Below, piece by piece: positions 8,517-16,950 of a stretch of DNA of 64,000 nucleotides. The notes under the pieces are model-generated. The model had not been told where the DNA came from, searched no databases, and saw only the letters and a list, made by a program, of their open reading frames with translations. The position numbers and the translations under genes were made by a program. Numbering within the stretch: the stretch's first letter is position 1; every line of letters starts with the position of its first letter. The stretch comes from CAYRHJ01 sp964424105 (GTDB taxonomy: Bacteria > Planctomycetota > Phycisphaerae > UBA1845). The DNA lies in assembly GCA_964424105.1 (NCBI GenBank), contig CAYRHJ010000011.1, forward strand, positions 1 to 64,000, read 5' to 3'.

Positions 8517-9572
8517 ATGTTCATCGATCGAGCTGAAATCTTCATTAAGGCGGGTCGCGGCGGGCACGGCTGTGTCAGCTTCTGTCGCGAACGGTTTCGC
8601 CCCAAGGGCGGGCCAGACGGCGGCAAGGGTGGCGACGGAGGCTCGGTCTTCGCGGTGGCCACGCCCGGAGTCGACACCCTCTTGGATTTTTCAGGGCGCT
8701 ATCATTGGCCGGCTGAGGACGGCAGGAACGGCGAAGGCAAGGATCGGGCCGGTAAGGCCGGCAGGGACCTCGACCTCCTACTGCCGCTGGGCACGTTAAT
8801 CTTCGATCGCGAAACCGGCATCCTGATCAAGGACCTGGACGAGCCGGGCGTTCGCGTATGTCTGGCCATCGGCGGGGTCGGCGGCAAGGGCAACAAGGCG
8901 TTCGCCACTCCGACACACCAGACGCCCCGCGAATACGAGTCCGGCCAACCGGGGCAGGAGCGCTGGCTCAAGTTGGATTTGAAATTGATGGCCGACGTGG
9001 GCGTGGTGGGCATGCCCAACGCGGGCAAGAGCACGTTGCTGTCCTGCCTGTCGCGCGCCCGACCGAAAATCGCCGCCTACCCTTTCACAACTTTGAAGCC
9101 GCAACTCGGCATCGTCGAGCTGTCAGGGTTTCGACGGATGGTCTTCGCCGACATTCCCGGTTTGATCGAAGGTGCACACGCCGGGGCTGGGTTGGGAGAT
9201 GAATTCCTTCGCCATATCGAACGGACCCGTGTATTACTGCACGTCATCGACGCGGCGCCGACGCAAGGCGCTCCCTCGCCCGTGGATGCCTACCGCGTCG
9301 TTCGCAGCGAGATCGCCCAATTCAGCCCCCGCCTGGCTGAAAAACCGGAGATCGTCGTAGCCAACAAGTCGGATCTGCCGGAATCGGACGCGGGACTGGC
9401 ATTGCTTCGCCAAGAGATTGACCGCGAAATCATCGCCATCAGTGCGGCCACCCGACAAGGGCTTGAAAGCCTGACGAACCGGGTTTGGACCATGGTTGAG
9501 CAAACGCGTTCGGCTGCGACGGACGACGAGACGATTCGAACCGCGACCGCGGTGACACGGAACGAACCTTGA
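8517..9572 (+). CDS. obgE: Obg GTPase, ribosome assembly
   Basis: 351 residues from the ATG at 8517 (MFIDRAEIFIKAGRGGHGCV), which is where the family begins; an earlier TTG at 8451 adds a non-conserved leader. The glycine-rich Obg fold covers residues 1-155 and the GTPase domain follows: G1 GMPNAGKST, switch region AYPFTTLKPQLG, G3 DIPGLIEGA, G4 NKSD, G5 SAATRQG. The variable C-terminal OCT domain is absent or very short. Obg helps late assembly of the large ribosomal subunit and senses guanine nucleotides. The stop codon overlaps the coaX start (TTGA), so the two are translationally coupled. Confidence 0.96.
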   Translation: MFIDRAEIFIKAGRGGHGCVSFCRERFRPKGGPDGGKGGDGGSVFAVATPGVDTLLDFSGRYHWPAEDGRNGEGKDRAGKAGRDLDLLLPLGTLIFDRETGILIKDLDEPGVRVCLAIGGVGGKGNKAFATPTHQTPREYESGQPGQERWLKLDLKLMADVGVVGMPNAGKSTLLSCLSRARPKIAAYPFTTLKPQLGIVELSGFRRMVFADIPGLIEGAHAGAGLGDEFLRHIERTRVLLHVIDAAPTQGAPSPVDAYRVVRSEIAQFSPRLAEKPEIVVANKSDLPESDAGLALLRQEIDREIIAISAATRQGLESLTNRVWTMVEQTRSAATDDETIRTATAVTRNEP

Positions 9573-10384
9573 CCGATCTGGAACATGATTCCGAAACGAA
9601 TGCGGTGTCCGGCTTGGCGCCCGCGGCGCTGGTGGACATCGGCAACTCGTCGACTGACGTAGCCTTGTGGCTGGACGATGCGATTTCCATACGCGAGACA
9701 TTCGAGCCGGAGAACGTCGCAGGCGCGGTAACGTTTATGGAATCGTTCCGGCGGCAGAATTCGGAATTGCTTAGCGCCGTCGTCGTCGCGTCCGTGGTTC
9801 CCAAGACGTTTGAAGCGCTCCGCGCGCTGGTGGGCGATCGTCTACTTCTGGCAGCGATGCAAGTCGGGCGGCAAGTGCCCTGGCCCATCCCGGTCGAGAT
9901 TCCCCATCCTGAAAAGGTCGGCGCCGACCGAATCTGTGCAGCCGCAGCCGCGTTCGAAGCCAAGAAGGAACCGTGCATCATCGTAGACATTGGATCGGCC
10001 ATCACCATTGATCTGGTAGACGGCGAGGGTGCATTCGTCGGGGGCGCGATCCTTCCGGGGCTGCGGATGCAGACGCAGGCTTTGCATCATTTTACCGCCC
10101 TCCTGCCCGACGTTGATCTAGCCCCGCCCCGCGAACGAATTGGTGCCGATACGCAGGAGGCGATTCGTGTGGGCGTGCATTATGGAACCGCCGGGGCTAT
10201 TCGAAACGTCGTGGAAGTTTTTTCCGAGCGCATCGGCCGCTGGCCGCCGGTGGTGGCGACGGGCGGCGGGGCTGCTTTGCTGGCTGATTCCTGCGGGATC
10301 TTCGAGATTATCGTGCCGGACCTGTGTCTGCGGGGAATCGGACTCGCCTACCAACGATGGCTGGCCGGCGCGGTGCCGCTATGA
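9569..10384 (+). CDS. coaX: Type III pantothenate kinase
   Basis: 271 residues, starting at a TTG that overlaps the obgE stop. CoaX phosphorylates pantothenate as the first step of CoA synthesis and belongs to the ASKHA fold. Visible motifs are DIGNSSTDVALW (N-terminal phosphate loop), ADRICAAAAAFEAKK, DIGSAITIDLV (second phosphate motif), GAILPGLRMQTQAL and ATGGGAALL. All expected motifs of the type III enzyme are present. The last bases overlap the next gene (ATGA), so obgE, coaX and the MnmE-like gene form one coupled operon. It uses pantothenate, the product of panC in this window. Confidence 0.95.
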   Translation: MTDLEHDSETNAVSGLAPAALVDIGNSSTDVALWLDDAISIRETFEPENVAGAVTFMESFRRQNSELLSAVVVASVVPKTFEALRALVGDRLLLAAMQVGRQVPWPIPVEIPHPEKVGADRICAAAAAFEAKKEPCIIVDIGSAITIDLVDGEGAFVGGAILPGLRMQTQALHHFTALLPDVDLAPPRERIGADTQEAIRVGVHYGTAGAIRNVVEVFSERIGRWPPVVATGGGAALLADSCGIFEIIVPDLCLRGIGLAYQRWLAGAVPL

Positions 10385-11583
10385 TTTCCGCCCATCCCCA
10401 CGACCCGACCTTCGAAGCGCTGGTTCTGACACCGCCGAGCATGGGAGCGATGGCCACGCTGCGTCTGTCGGGTCCCGGAGCCTTGGCTGCGGCGCTTTCG
10501 GTTTTCAGACCCCGGGGAAACGGTCCGCGAGTCCATCGCCCCGATGCGGATCAGCTTGTTTTCGGTGAACTCCGCGTGGATGGTGAGACCATCGACGAGG
10601 GCCTGCTCGCGGTACGCGGTGACGATCCATGCTTTGTCGTCGAAATCACCACGCACGGCAGTGTGCGTATCGTCGAACGGCTGATGCAGGAATTCGAACG
10701 GTTGGGGGCTGCGTCGGCGGACGAGTCCGGCAACGGCGATCCGTTCATGCACCCGTTCGATCGCGACGTGGAGGTCGCGTTGCGACGATGTACCACCAAT
10801 CGCGCCGTGCGATTTGTTACTGCGCAACGGCGACTGCTCCCCGCGGCGCTGGCCGCCATGACTCGCGTGCTTGAATCGGATCGATGTCGCGGCATGCAGC
10901 TCGCGCAGGAGTTGATCCGTGCGTCGCAGCCCGCACGTTTCCTGATTCGCGGGTTGACCGTGGCCTTCGTAGGCCCGACCAACGCGGGCAAGTCCACGTT
11001 GGTCAATCACATGTTTCAGGGATCGAGAAGCCTGGTTTCCAGCCAGGCGGGTACCACTCGCGATTGGGTGGACACGCACACGGCCATCAACGGCGTTCCC
11101 GTTCGGGCCATCGATACCGCTGGGCTACGACAAGATGCGAATGAACTGGAAGGCGAAGCGATCGCCCGTGGCCTATCGCTCGCTCAGCAAGCCGACGTGT
11201 GCGTGGTCGTGATCGATGGCACCGAGCGTGCCTCGAACGAATCGCTGGGGCAATGGCGGACGCTGTTATCGGCGGACGGACCGGGCAAGACGATGTCACC
11301 TCGTCCCTGTATCCTCGCCCTGAACAAATGTGATCTGGAAGCGTTTCGAGCGGTCAACCTGCCGCCGGGAATGTTCCCATGCGTGGTGCACACGTCGGGA
11401 TTGGGTGGCCAAGGAACGGACGAGTTGGGACGATCGGTTTTAGAAATCCTCTCAATTGTTGAATCAATGGAAGGGACGCCCCTGTTCTTCGCGGAGGAGC
11501 AAATGGATTGGATGCAGGATCAACTGAGGGACGATAACCAACCGTGTCCCATCGAAATTCGTCATCGCTTCGCCCTATCATGA
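10381..11583 (+). CDS. MnmE/TrmE-like GTPase, C-terminally shortened
   Basis: 400 residues from the ATG overlapping the coaX stop. The N-terminal part (LTPPSMGAMATLRLSGPGA) resembles the formyl-THF-binding domain of MnmE, the tRNA wobble-uridine modification GTPase. The G domain is clear: G1 GPTNAGKST, G2 AGTTRDWVD, G3 DTAGLR, G4 NKCDLE. The canonical protein is about 450 residues and ends in a helical bundle with a terminal Cys-Ile-Gly-Lys motif whose cysteine matters for tRNA modification. Here the helical bundle is short and the protein ends RHRFALS with no such cysteine. Reading the other frames past the stop did not recover it. It may be a divergent paralogue rather than the working MnmE. 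Confidence 0.78.
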   Translation: MISAHPHDPTFEALVLTPPSMGAMATLRLSGPGALAAALSVFRPRGNGPRVHRPDADQLVFGELRVDGETIDEGLLAVRGDDPCFVVEITTHGSVRIVERLMQEFERLGAASADESGNGDPFMHPFDRDVEVALRRCTTNRAVRFVTAQRRLLPAALAAMTRVLESDRCRGMQLAQELIRASQPARFLIRGLTVAFVGPTNAGKSTLVNHMFQGSRSLVSSQAGTTRDWVDTHTAINGVPVRAIDTAGLRQDANELEGEAIARGLSLAQQADVCVVVIDGTERASNESLGQWRTLLSADGPGKTMSPRPCILALNKCDLEAFRAVNLPPGMFPCVVHTSGLGGQGTDELGRSVLEILSIVESMEGTPLFFAEEQMDWMQDQLRDDNQPCPIEIRHRFALS

Positions 11584-11780
11584 ACATTGGAGATTTGAGT
11601 CGCGGGGCGGATATAATGCCTGGGGGATTCGCTGGGCGGGTGTGCGCGCATCGACCGGCCATCGTTTTTTTCGGTTGACCCCCCACGCTTGGCGCGTACA
11701 GTGTCGCGCTTCCGGCAAGTCGTCGCGCGTGTTTCGCCGATCTTTCCTGGCCCGAAAACACGGGCCTGTTGGGTGTCGCT

Positions 11781-13034
11781 ATGGCAGGTGAAGACGAGTC
11801 ACAACTCGGTCGAAAGCTCGTGGAAAGCAAGCTGGTCACGCCCGACGAGCTGACCGCTTGTGCCACGCGACGCAAAGAGTTGGCCGCCAACGGAAGCAAA
11901 GTCGGGCTGGCCGACCTGCTCGTGGAAGAGGGCTACGTCACGCGGCGGCAATTGGCACGCATGAATCGGTCCATGGACGACGACTCCATGTACCGCCCCG
12001 CCCAGCAGATACCGGGCTTTCAAATCATCAGCAAATTGGGGCAGGGGGCGATGGCCACGGTGTACAAAGCCCGGCAGCTCAGTTTGGATCGAATCGTCGC
12101 CATTAAGGTCCTTCCTAAGCGCCTCAGCGAGAACCAAGAGTTCGTCGATCGCTTTTATCGCGAGGGCCGCGCCGCAGCCCAACTCAACCATCCCAACATC
12201 GTTCAGGCCATCGACGTCGGCGAGGCGGGCGGCTACCACTATTTCGTCATGGAATTCGTCGAGGGCAAGACAATCTATGACTTGCTACAGGAGCAGGGCA
12301 TCATCGATGAACGCAAAGCCGCCCGCAGTCTGCTGGAAGTCGCCCGGGCACTCGATCATGCCCACGCCCGCGGCTTCATTCATCGCGACGTCAAACCCAA
12401 GAACATCATGATCGGCCTGGACGACGTGGTGAAACTCGCCGACATGGGTTTGGCCAGGGAGGTCAGCGATTACGAAACGGCCCAGTCCGAAGCAGGCCGA
12501 GCCTACGGAACCCCCTACTACATCAGCCCGGAACAAATCCGCGGGGAGATCAACATCGACTTTCGGGCGGACCTGTATTCGCTGGGGGCCACCGCCTATC
12601 ACATGGTCACCGGAAGGGTGCCTTTTGAAGGGGCCACTCCCTCCGCCGTCATGCACAAGCACCTGAAAGAAGAGCTGGTGCCCGCGGACCATGTCAATCG
12701 ATCGCTCTCGTCGGGAATCGGCGAGGTCATCGAGTTGATGATGGCCAAACAACGCGACGATCGCTATGGCTCGACGCGCGATCTGCTGGCCGATCTGGAA
12801 TCCATCGCCCAAGGGGAGCCGCCCTTGCAGGCCCGCAAGAAATACGATCGTAGCGTTCTGGAAGACTTGGCCAGCAGCGGCGAAACCGTATCGACCGCAT
12901 CCGCTGAGGATCTGGATCCGAGTATCATCACCAGACGAATCGCCGGGGCCTACCAACTCAAGATTTATGTTCTAAGCTTGTTGTTGGCTATTTCGGCGCT
13001 GGGAAATCTCGCCCTTTGGCTCATGCGTGGCTAG
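11781..13034 (+). CDS. Membrane-anchored Ser/Thr protein kinase with an N-terminal helical module
   Basis: 417 residues. Residues about 5-65 (LGRKLVESKLVTPDELTACA, then LADLLVEEGYVTRRQLARM) resemble the small helical domain at the N-terminus of type II secretion ATPases. The kinase domain spans about 75-335: glycine loop LGQGAMATVYKA, VAIKVL lysine, catalytic HRDVKPKNIM, DMGLAR in place of the DFG motif, and GTPYYISPEQIRG. All catalytic residues are kept. A single C-terminal span (IYVLSLLLAISALGNLALWLM) puts the kinase in the cytoplasm with almost nothing outside, so there is no PASTA-type sensor. I start at the ATG at 11781; a TTG at 11769 is possible. Confidence 0.92.
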   Translation: MAGEDESQLGRKLVESKLVTPDELTACATRRKELAANGSKVGLADLLVEEGYVTRRQLARMNRSMDDDSMYRPAQQIPGFQIISKLGQGAMATVYKARQLSLDRIVAIKVLPKRLSENQEFVDRFYREGRAAAQLNHPNIVQAIDVGEAGGYHYFVMEFVEGKTIYDLLQEQGIIDERKAARSLLEVARALDHAHARGFIHRDVKPKNIMIGLDDVVKLADMGLAREVSDYETAQSEAGRAYGTPYYISPEQIRGEINIDFRADLYSLGATAYHMVTGRVPFEGATPSAVMHKHLKEELVPADHVNRSLSSGIGEVIELMMAKQRDDRYGSTRDLLADLESIAQGEPPLQARKKYDRSVLEDLASSGETVSTASAEDLDPSIITRRIAGAYQLKIYVLSLLLAISALGNLALWLMRG

Positions 13035-13275
13035 CGATCGCGCGCGCTGAATGAAAAAACGGGCTGGCAGCCTTGGCTCCGCCACCGTTCATTGGGACAT
13101 CTGGTAAATCAGTGGAACTTCGCCCGACGCTGCGCTTCCCCAAGCCGATTTGCGACGACAAGCCGATTTACGACGTTGCCCCCGCTTGCGTTTTGCGCGA
13201 TGAAATACCATAATCGAAGGGTACGGGGGCCTTGCGTAGGCCTGCCCGCGTTGTCTCGGTGTCACGGGAGAGTAT

Positions 13276-14016
13276 ATGGGTGCCAGGCTCGATGCGTTGC
13301 ATGCATTGCAGGACATCGAACGACAAATTGCCGCGATTCGAAGGAAAGTGGAGGCTGAAAGCCGCCGAATCAAATCGCTCAAAAAGGGGGTCGAGCTTCA
13401 GGATGTGCTCGTTGAAGAGCGCACCTTGGCTTTGCGTACCACCCAACTCGAGATTGAAAAGCTTGATCTGGATTTGCAATCGCGCGAAGTGATGTTGGCC
13501 AAGCATCGCGAAGCCCTCAACGCCGCTAAGACCAACAAAGAATACGCAGCCATCCTGACGACCATCAACACCGAAAAGGCCGACACCGCCAAAATAGAAG
13601 GGCGACAGTTTCAGTACTTGACCGACCTCGATGAAAAAAAGGCCAGGCTTGATGCGGCTAAGGCTGAACGGATCGAGAAAGTAGCTCGCGTTGCCACCAT
13701 CGAAAAGGCACTGAAAGACTACACCGACGAACACGCCGAAGAATTGCACCGCCTCGAAAAGGAGCGCGACGCAGCCTCAGTCGATCTACCGCAAGCCATA
13801 TTGGACACGTTTCGCCGGGTGGCGGAGAAGCACGAGGGAGAGGCGTTGGCTCCAGTGTTGATTCAAAACGCCAAGCGCAACGAATATGCCTGTGGAGGGT
13901 GCAATATGTCCGTGACGCTGGAAACCGTTTTGACTCTCCAGACGCGGGACGAACTTCAAATGTGCGCTTCGTGCGGCATGATCCTGTATTTCGGTCATGC
14001 AGCCAGCGTGAAATAA
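13276..14016 (+). CDS. Coiled-coil protein with C-terminal zinc ribbon (CT398 type)
   Basis: 246 residues. About 170 N-terminal residues form long helices with a heptad pattern, rich in Lys, Glu and Ala (for example IERQIAAIRRKVEAESRRIK). The last 45 residues hold a zinc ribbon with CGGC and CASC pairs, separated by NMSVTLETVLTLQTRDELQM. This layout matches the widespread CT398/zf-RING_7 family, proposed to be a hairpin-shaped nucleic-acid-associated protein; its exact role is not settled. The start ATG at 13276 follows CGGGAGAGTAT. The gene stands alone between the kinase and the amidase, all on the same strand with gaps of about 200 bases. Confidence 0.88.
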   Translation: MGARLDALHALQDIERQIAAIRRKVEAESRRIKSLKKGVELQDVLVEERTLALRTTQLEIEKLDLDLQSREVMLAKHREALNAAKTNKEYAAILTTINTEKADTAKIEGRQFQYLTDLDEKKARLDAAKAERIEKVARVATIEKALKDYTDEHAEELHRLEKERDAASVDLPQAILDTFRRVAEKHEGEALAPVLIQNAKRNEYACGGCNMSVTLETVLTLQTRDELQMCASCGMILYFGHAASVK

Positions 14017-14208
14017 TCATCGATGCAGGCCTTCGTTCCAGGACAGCGATTTGACATTCGGGTGCGGCAGCAGGCGGGCCGGCCAACGACAAATCCGCCC
14101 CAACTTGGCGGATGGTCTATTCCGCTACAGGCCCAATGACCGATAAAAACCCACATGCGTGACTCGTTGGAACCGTTTTTCGGCACCTAGGCAGGAGGCC
14201 AATGTTCC

Positions 14209-14934
14209 ATGCGCGGCTTGCTCGTATTATCGTGTGCCGGATTCGTCATAGCTTTTTCCTCGGCGGGATGTGCGACCCAGCGCAAAGGCGTCATTGAAAA
14301 CCTACCCAGCGCCACGCCGAGCGTGTCCCGTCGAGCGACGGTTCCAGCCATCATCACACCAGAACTTCCCAGTTTGCCTAAACAGCCATCGTTATCGTAT
14401 ATTGACGTTCGATCGGTGGTTCCATCACGGCGACTATCGAATCGCTGGAAGCACATCGTGATTCACCACAGCGCCAGTGACAGTGGTAGCGCGCAGAGTT
14501 TCGACAGTTATCATCGCAACGTAAACCGTTGGGAGGAATTAGGTTACCATTTTGTAATCGGTAATGGAAACGGGTCCGCTGATGGCAAAATCGAAATAGG
14601 CTCGCGCTGGGTCAAACAGAAGCACGGTGCCCACTGCAAGACGCCGGATAATTATTACAATGAACATGGAATTGGAATTTGCATGGTGGGCAACTTCCAG
14701 AATTCTGCTCCGACGCATGCGCAGATGGCGTCGCTGACGAGGCTGGTTCAGGCGTTGCTACAGGAATGTGGTATTTCCCCCTTGAACGTCGTGACGCACA
14801 GCGGGGTTACCGGGCGAACCGCCTGTCCCGGGGCGAAGTTTCCATTGCATCGACTGAAGCAGGCGGTCGTCGCGGCTGGGCCGTCACCGCTAAACGGTGC
14901 TCGAAGTCTCGCCGGTCCCAATCGTAGCCGATAA
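14209..14934 (+). CDS. N-acetylmuramoyl-L-alanine amidase lipoprotein
   Basis: 241 residues. The N-terminus (MRGLLVLSCAGFVIAFSSAGC) is a lipoprotein signal with the lipobox SAGC, so the enzyme is tethered by lipid. The catalytic part from about residue 80 is a PGRP/amidase_2 fold: HIVIHHSA (first zinc histidine), LGYHFVIGNGNG, GIGICMVGNF, VVTHSGVTGRTACPG (second histidine and the third ligand cysteine). Such enzymes cut the bond between MurNAc and the peptide stem, so the protein implies some peptidoglycan. Homologues also work as recycling enzymes. The upstream sequence AGGAGG at about 14191-14197 is a clear ribosome site. Confidence 0.9.
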   Translation: MRGLLVLSCAGFVIAFSSAGCATQRKGVIENLPSATPSVSRRATVPAIITPELPSLPKQPSLSYIDVRSVVPSRRLSNRWKHIVIHHSASDSGSAQSFDSYHRNVNRWEELGYHFVIGNGNGSADGKIEIGSRWVKQKHGAHCKTPDNYYNEHGIGICMVGNFQNSAPTHAQMASLTRLVQALLQECGISPLNVVTHSGVTGRTACPGAKFPLHRLKQAVVAAGPSPLNGARSLAGPNRSR

Positions 14935-15058
14935 AACTGTTGCAGGTTTATATTGAATCCGCTAGGCTTCGCCGGTTCGTCCAAGCAGGCGTGGCTGAGC
15001 CGTCTGCCGAACGGTGACTGGCGCGGAACCGGGATGGACGTCTAGGGAGTTTGATCCA

Positions 15059-15283
15059 ATGACGAACGGTGGCATTCGTAGGCGAGTGGTGCGGACGGTA
15101 ACGGCGGTTGCCATGGGTTGTAGCGTTTTTCAGCTCGGATCTTGTGACCCGACGGTGCGCTCGACCCTGTTGGCCGGCCTGCAAACGACTTCGAACGCCC
15201 TCGCGGACACCCTGATCCAGACCTTTTTCACCAGCCTGATAAACGATACCGCGTCGGGTGGTGGTGGTCTGACCACAACGTAG
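15059..15283 (+). CDS. Small putative lipoprotein (first of a pair)
   Basis: 74 residues from the ATG at 15059, with AGGGAG shortly upstream. A charged start (RRRVVRT), a hydrophobic stretch and then FQLGSC form a lipoprotein-like signal with the cysteine at about residue 29. The mature part is only about 45 residues, hydrophobic and Ser/Thr rich (LLAGLQTTSNALADTLIQTF), and ends in a glycine stretch. I recognise no domain. The next gene encodes a similar protein. Small lipoproteins with an F-Q-I/L-G-x-C signal appear common in this bacterial group (recollection, not tested here). Confidence 0.6.
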   Translation: MTNGGIRRRVVRTVTAVAMGCSVFQLGSCDPTVRSTLLAGLQTTSNALADTLIQTFFTSLINDTASGGGGLTTT

Positions 15284-15362
15284 GCGAGTCATCGCGGACC
15301 GCGGTCGGTTTGAGTCTCGCCGCAAGACGGAATTGCGCGCTCAGCTTCGAGGAAACCTTACC

Positions 15363-15560
15363 ATGAAGCGAATGTTTGTTAGATCGCTGCGCACGTCGCG
15401 CGTAGCCTGTCTGGCCATCTTGTCTCCGCTGGCTGTATTTCAAATCGGCGGATGCTTCAGCCAAGATGTGCTCTTCGGGGCCCTTTCGCAGAGTTTGGCT
15501 CTGGTCGTCGCCAACGCGGCCCAGGGTCTGCTCAGCGGTGTGCTTGCGGGCGCAGGCTAG
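15363..15560 (+). CDS. Small putative lipoprotein (second of a pair)
   Basis: 65 residues from the ATG at 15363 with AGGAAA as ribosome site. The signal ends FQIGGC, like FQLGSC in the preceding gene, and the mature part (DVLFGALSQSLALVVANAAQ) has the same small, hydrophobic, Ala/Leu-rich character. The two genes are 79 bases apart on the same strand and look like a tandem duplication that has diverged. The product should be exported and lipid-modified by Lgt. Function unknown. Confidence 0.62.
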   Translation: MKRMFVRSLRTSRVACLAILSPLAVFQIGGCFSQDVLFGALSQSLALVVANAAQGLLSGVLAGAG

Positions 15561-15966
15561 AGATTCCACCAACGCGACGCGTTTCGCGGGAATCAACCGT
15601 TTGTTTACCCTTGACGTTCTGCGACAGGGGAAGGCGAGCGGTTTTTTCCATGGCCATCGCAGGTTCAGGGAGTCGGGACCACCCGGCTGGAACTTGTAGA
15701 ACTGGCCACCCGGTCTAATCATCGGCTCCCCCACCTCCAAAGGAGGTGGGCCACCCAAATCGTCTTGATCATCGGGACCCCACCCATCGCTTCGCGATGA
15801 ATGGGGCACCCTGCAAACTTGAATGGATGAAATAGACCGCTCCCTGACGGTCGCGGCTCTGTAATTGTTCGGGGGACCGCTCGCTTCGCGCTCGCGGCTC
15901 GTAAAAGACTTGGTCGCGGCGCGGAAAGAGGCTGAAACCCGCCCTACGAACTCGGCGGAGCGCCGA
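15561..15966. repeat. Gene-free stretch with three repeat families
   Basis: 406 bases without a credible gene. At 15705-15757 lies a hairpin family copy (CCCACCTCCAAAGGAGGTGGG with CATCGGCTC before it), joined to ATCGGGACCCCACCCATCGC-type sequence (15771-15810) that recurs inverted near 39007-39060. At 15835-15860 is the PLPDGRGS word. At 15871-15919 is GGGGGACCGCTCGCTTCGCG with the following GTAAAAGACTTGGTCGCGG, which recurs at 21024-21072. ilvE ends at the right edge. Confidence 0.75.
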
Positions 15967-16890
15967 TCAGTCTGACCTCCGGGTTCGATAGTCCAAAAAA
16001 TCCGCCATCAGTTGTTTTGTAATGGGGCCTGGGGCGCCGTCTCCTATCACGCGCTTGTCCACCGAAACGACTGGAATGATCTCCGCGGCTGTGCCGGTCA
16101 AGAAGCATTCCTCCGCGACGTATAGATCATGCCGAACCAACAGCGATTCGTGAACGGTGTATTCGCGCTCGCGGGCCAATTCCATGACCAGTCGACGGGT
16201 GATGCCTTCCAGGATGCCGCAGGCTGTGTGGGGCGTGTGCAGTTCTCCGCGACGGACCACGAAAAGATTATCACCCGTGCCCTCAGTCACGTAGCCAGCG
16301 GAGTTCAGAATGATGGATTCGTCGGCACCCCAATTCTTCGCTTCCGCCTTGGCCATGATGTTGTTCAGGTAGTTCAGCGATTTGACCCGGGCGGTGGTGG
16401 TGGACGGGTGATTCCGCAGTGTCGCGCAGGTGATGCAATTGAGTCCGCGCTCATACAGTTTGGGTGGGTACAGCTCGATCGAAGCCGCGATAACGATGAC
16501 CGAGGGGCAGGCGGCTTTGTCGATGGCGATTCCCAGCAAGCCCACGCCCCGGGTCACGAGCAGGCGGATGTACCCGTCAACGATCTCGTTGGCTTGCATG
16601 GCTTGATGCATGGCCCGGCTGATTTCTTCGCGTGTTATGGGAATGTCGAGGAGGAGTCCCTTGGCGGACTCAAAAATACGGTCGAGGTGTTCCTTCTCCT
16701 TGAAGATTCGACCGTGATAAACTCGAATGCCCTCGAAGACTCCGTCTCCGTACAACAGCGCGTGGTCGAAAACACTGACACGCGCTTCACCCACGGGAAC
16801 GATCTTACCGTCCATCCAAACCCGAAGATTGGGATCGGGGGCAAATGGGTTCTTGCGCACAAAAGCCTTCGGTTCCGGAGCGGTAATCAT
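15967..16890 (-). CDS. ilvE: Branched-chain amino acid aminotransferase
   Basis: 307 residues, standard for class IV PLP aminotransferases. The first 35 residues lead into VWMDGKIVPVGEARVSVFDH and the family block GDGVFEGIRVY; the PLP lysine is in ARVKSLNYLNN; EGTGDNLFVV and GILEGITRR follow, and EECFLTGTAAEI near the end is typical. IlvE makes leucine, isoleucine and valine from their 2-oxo acids using glutamate. A near-perfect ribosome site, AAGAAAGGAGG, lies 7 bases before the ATG, which points to strong translation. It follows the lolD-like gene on the same strand after 60 bases. Confidence 0.95.
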   Translation of the reverse strand: MITAPEPKAFVRKNPFAPDPNLRVWMDGKIVPVGEARVSVFDHALLYGDGVFEGIRVYHGRIFKEKEHLDRIFESAKGLLLDIPITREEISRAMHQAMQANEIVDGYIRLLVTRGVGLLGIAIDKAACPSVIVIAASIELYPPKLYERGLNCITCATLRNHPSTTTARVKSLNYLNNIMAKAEAKNWGADESIILNSAGYVTEGTGDNLFVVRRGELHTPHTACGILEGITRRLVMELAREREYTVHESLLVRHDLYVAEECFLTGTAAEIIPVVSVDKRVIGDGAPGPITKQLMADFLDYRTRRSD

Positions 16891-16896
16891 GGCGAA

Positions 16897-16907
16897 CCTC
16901 CTTTCTT
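16897..16907 (-). promoter_or_regulatory. Strong ribosome binding site of ilvE
   Basis: On the minus strand the sequence reads AAGAAAGGAGGTTCGCCATG. It is the most canonical Shine-Dalgarno sequence noticed in this window and fixes the ilvE start at 16890. Confidence 0.8.
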
Positions 16908-16950
16908 GACCAAGCCTGACATGTGACGACCGGACGAATCGCCCCGGTCG

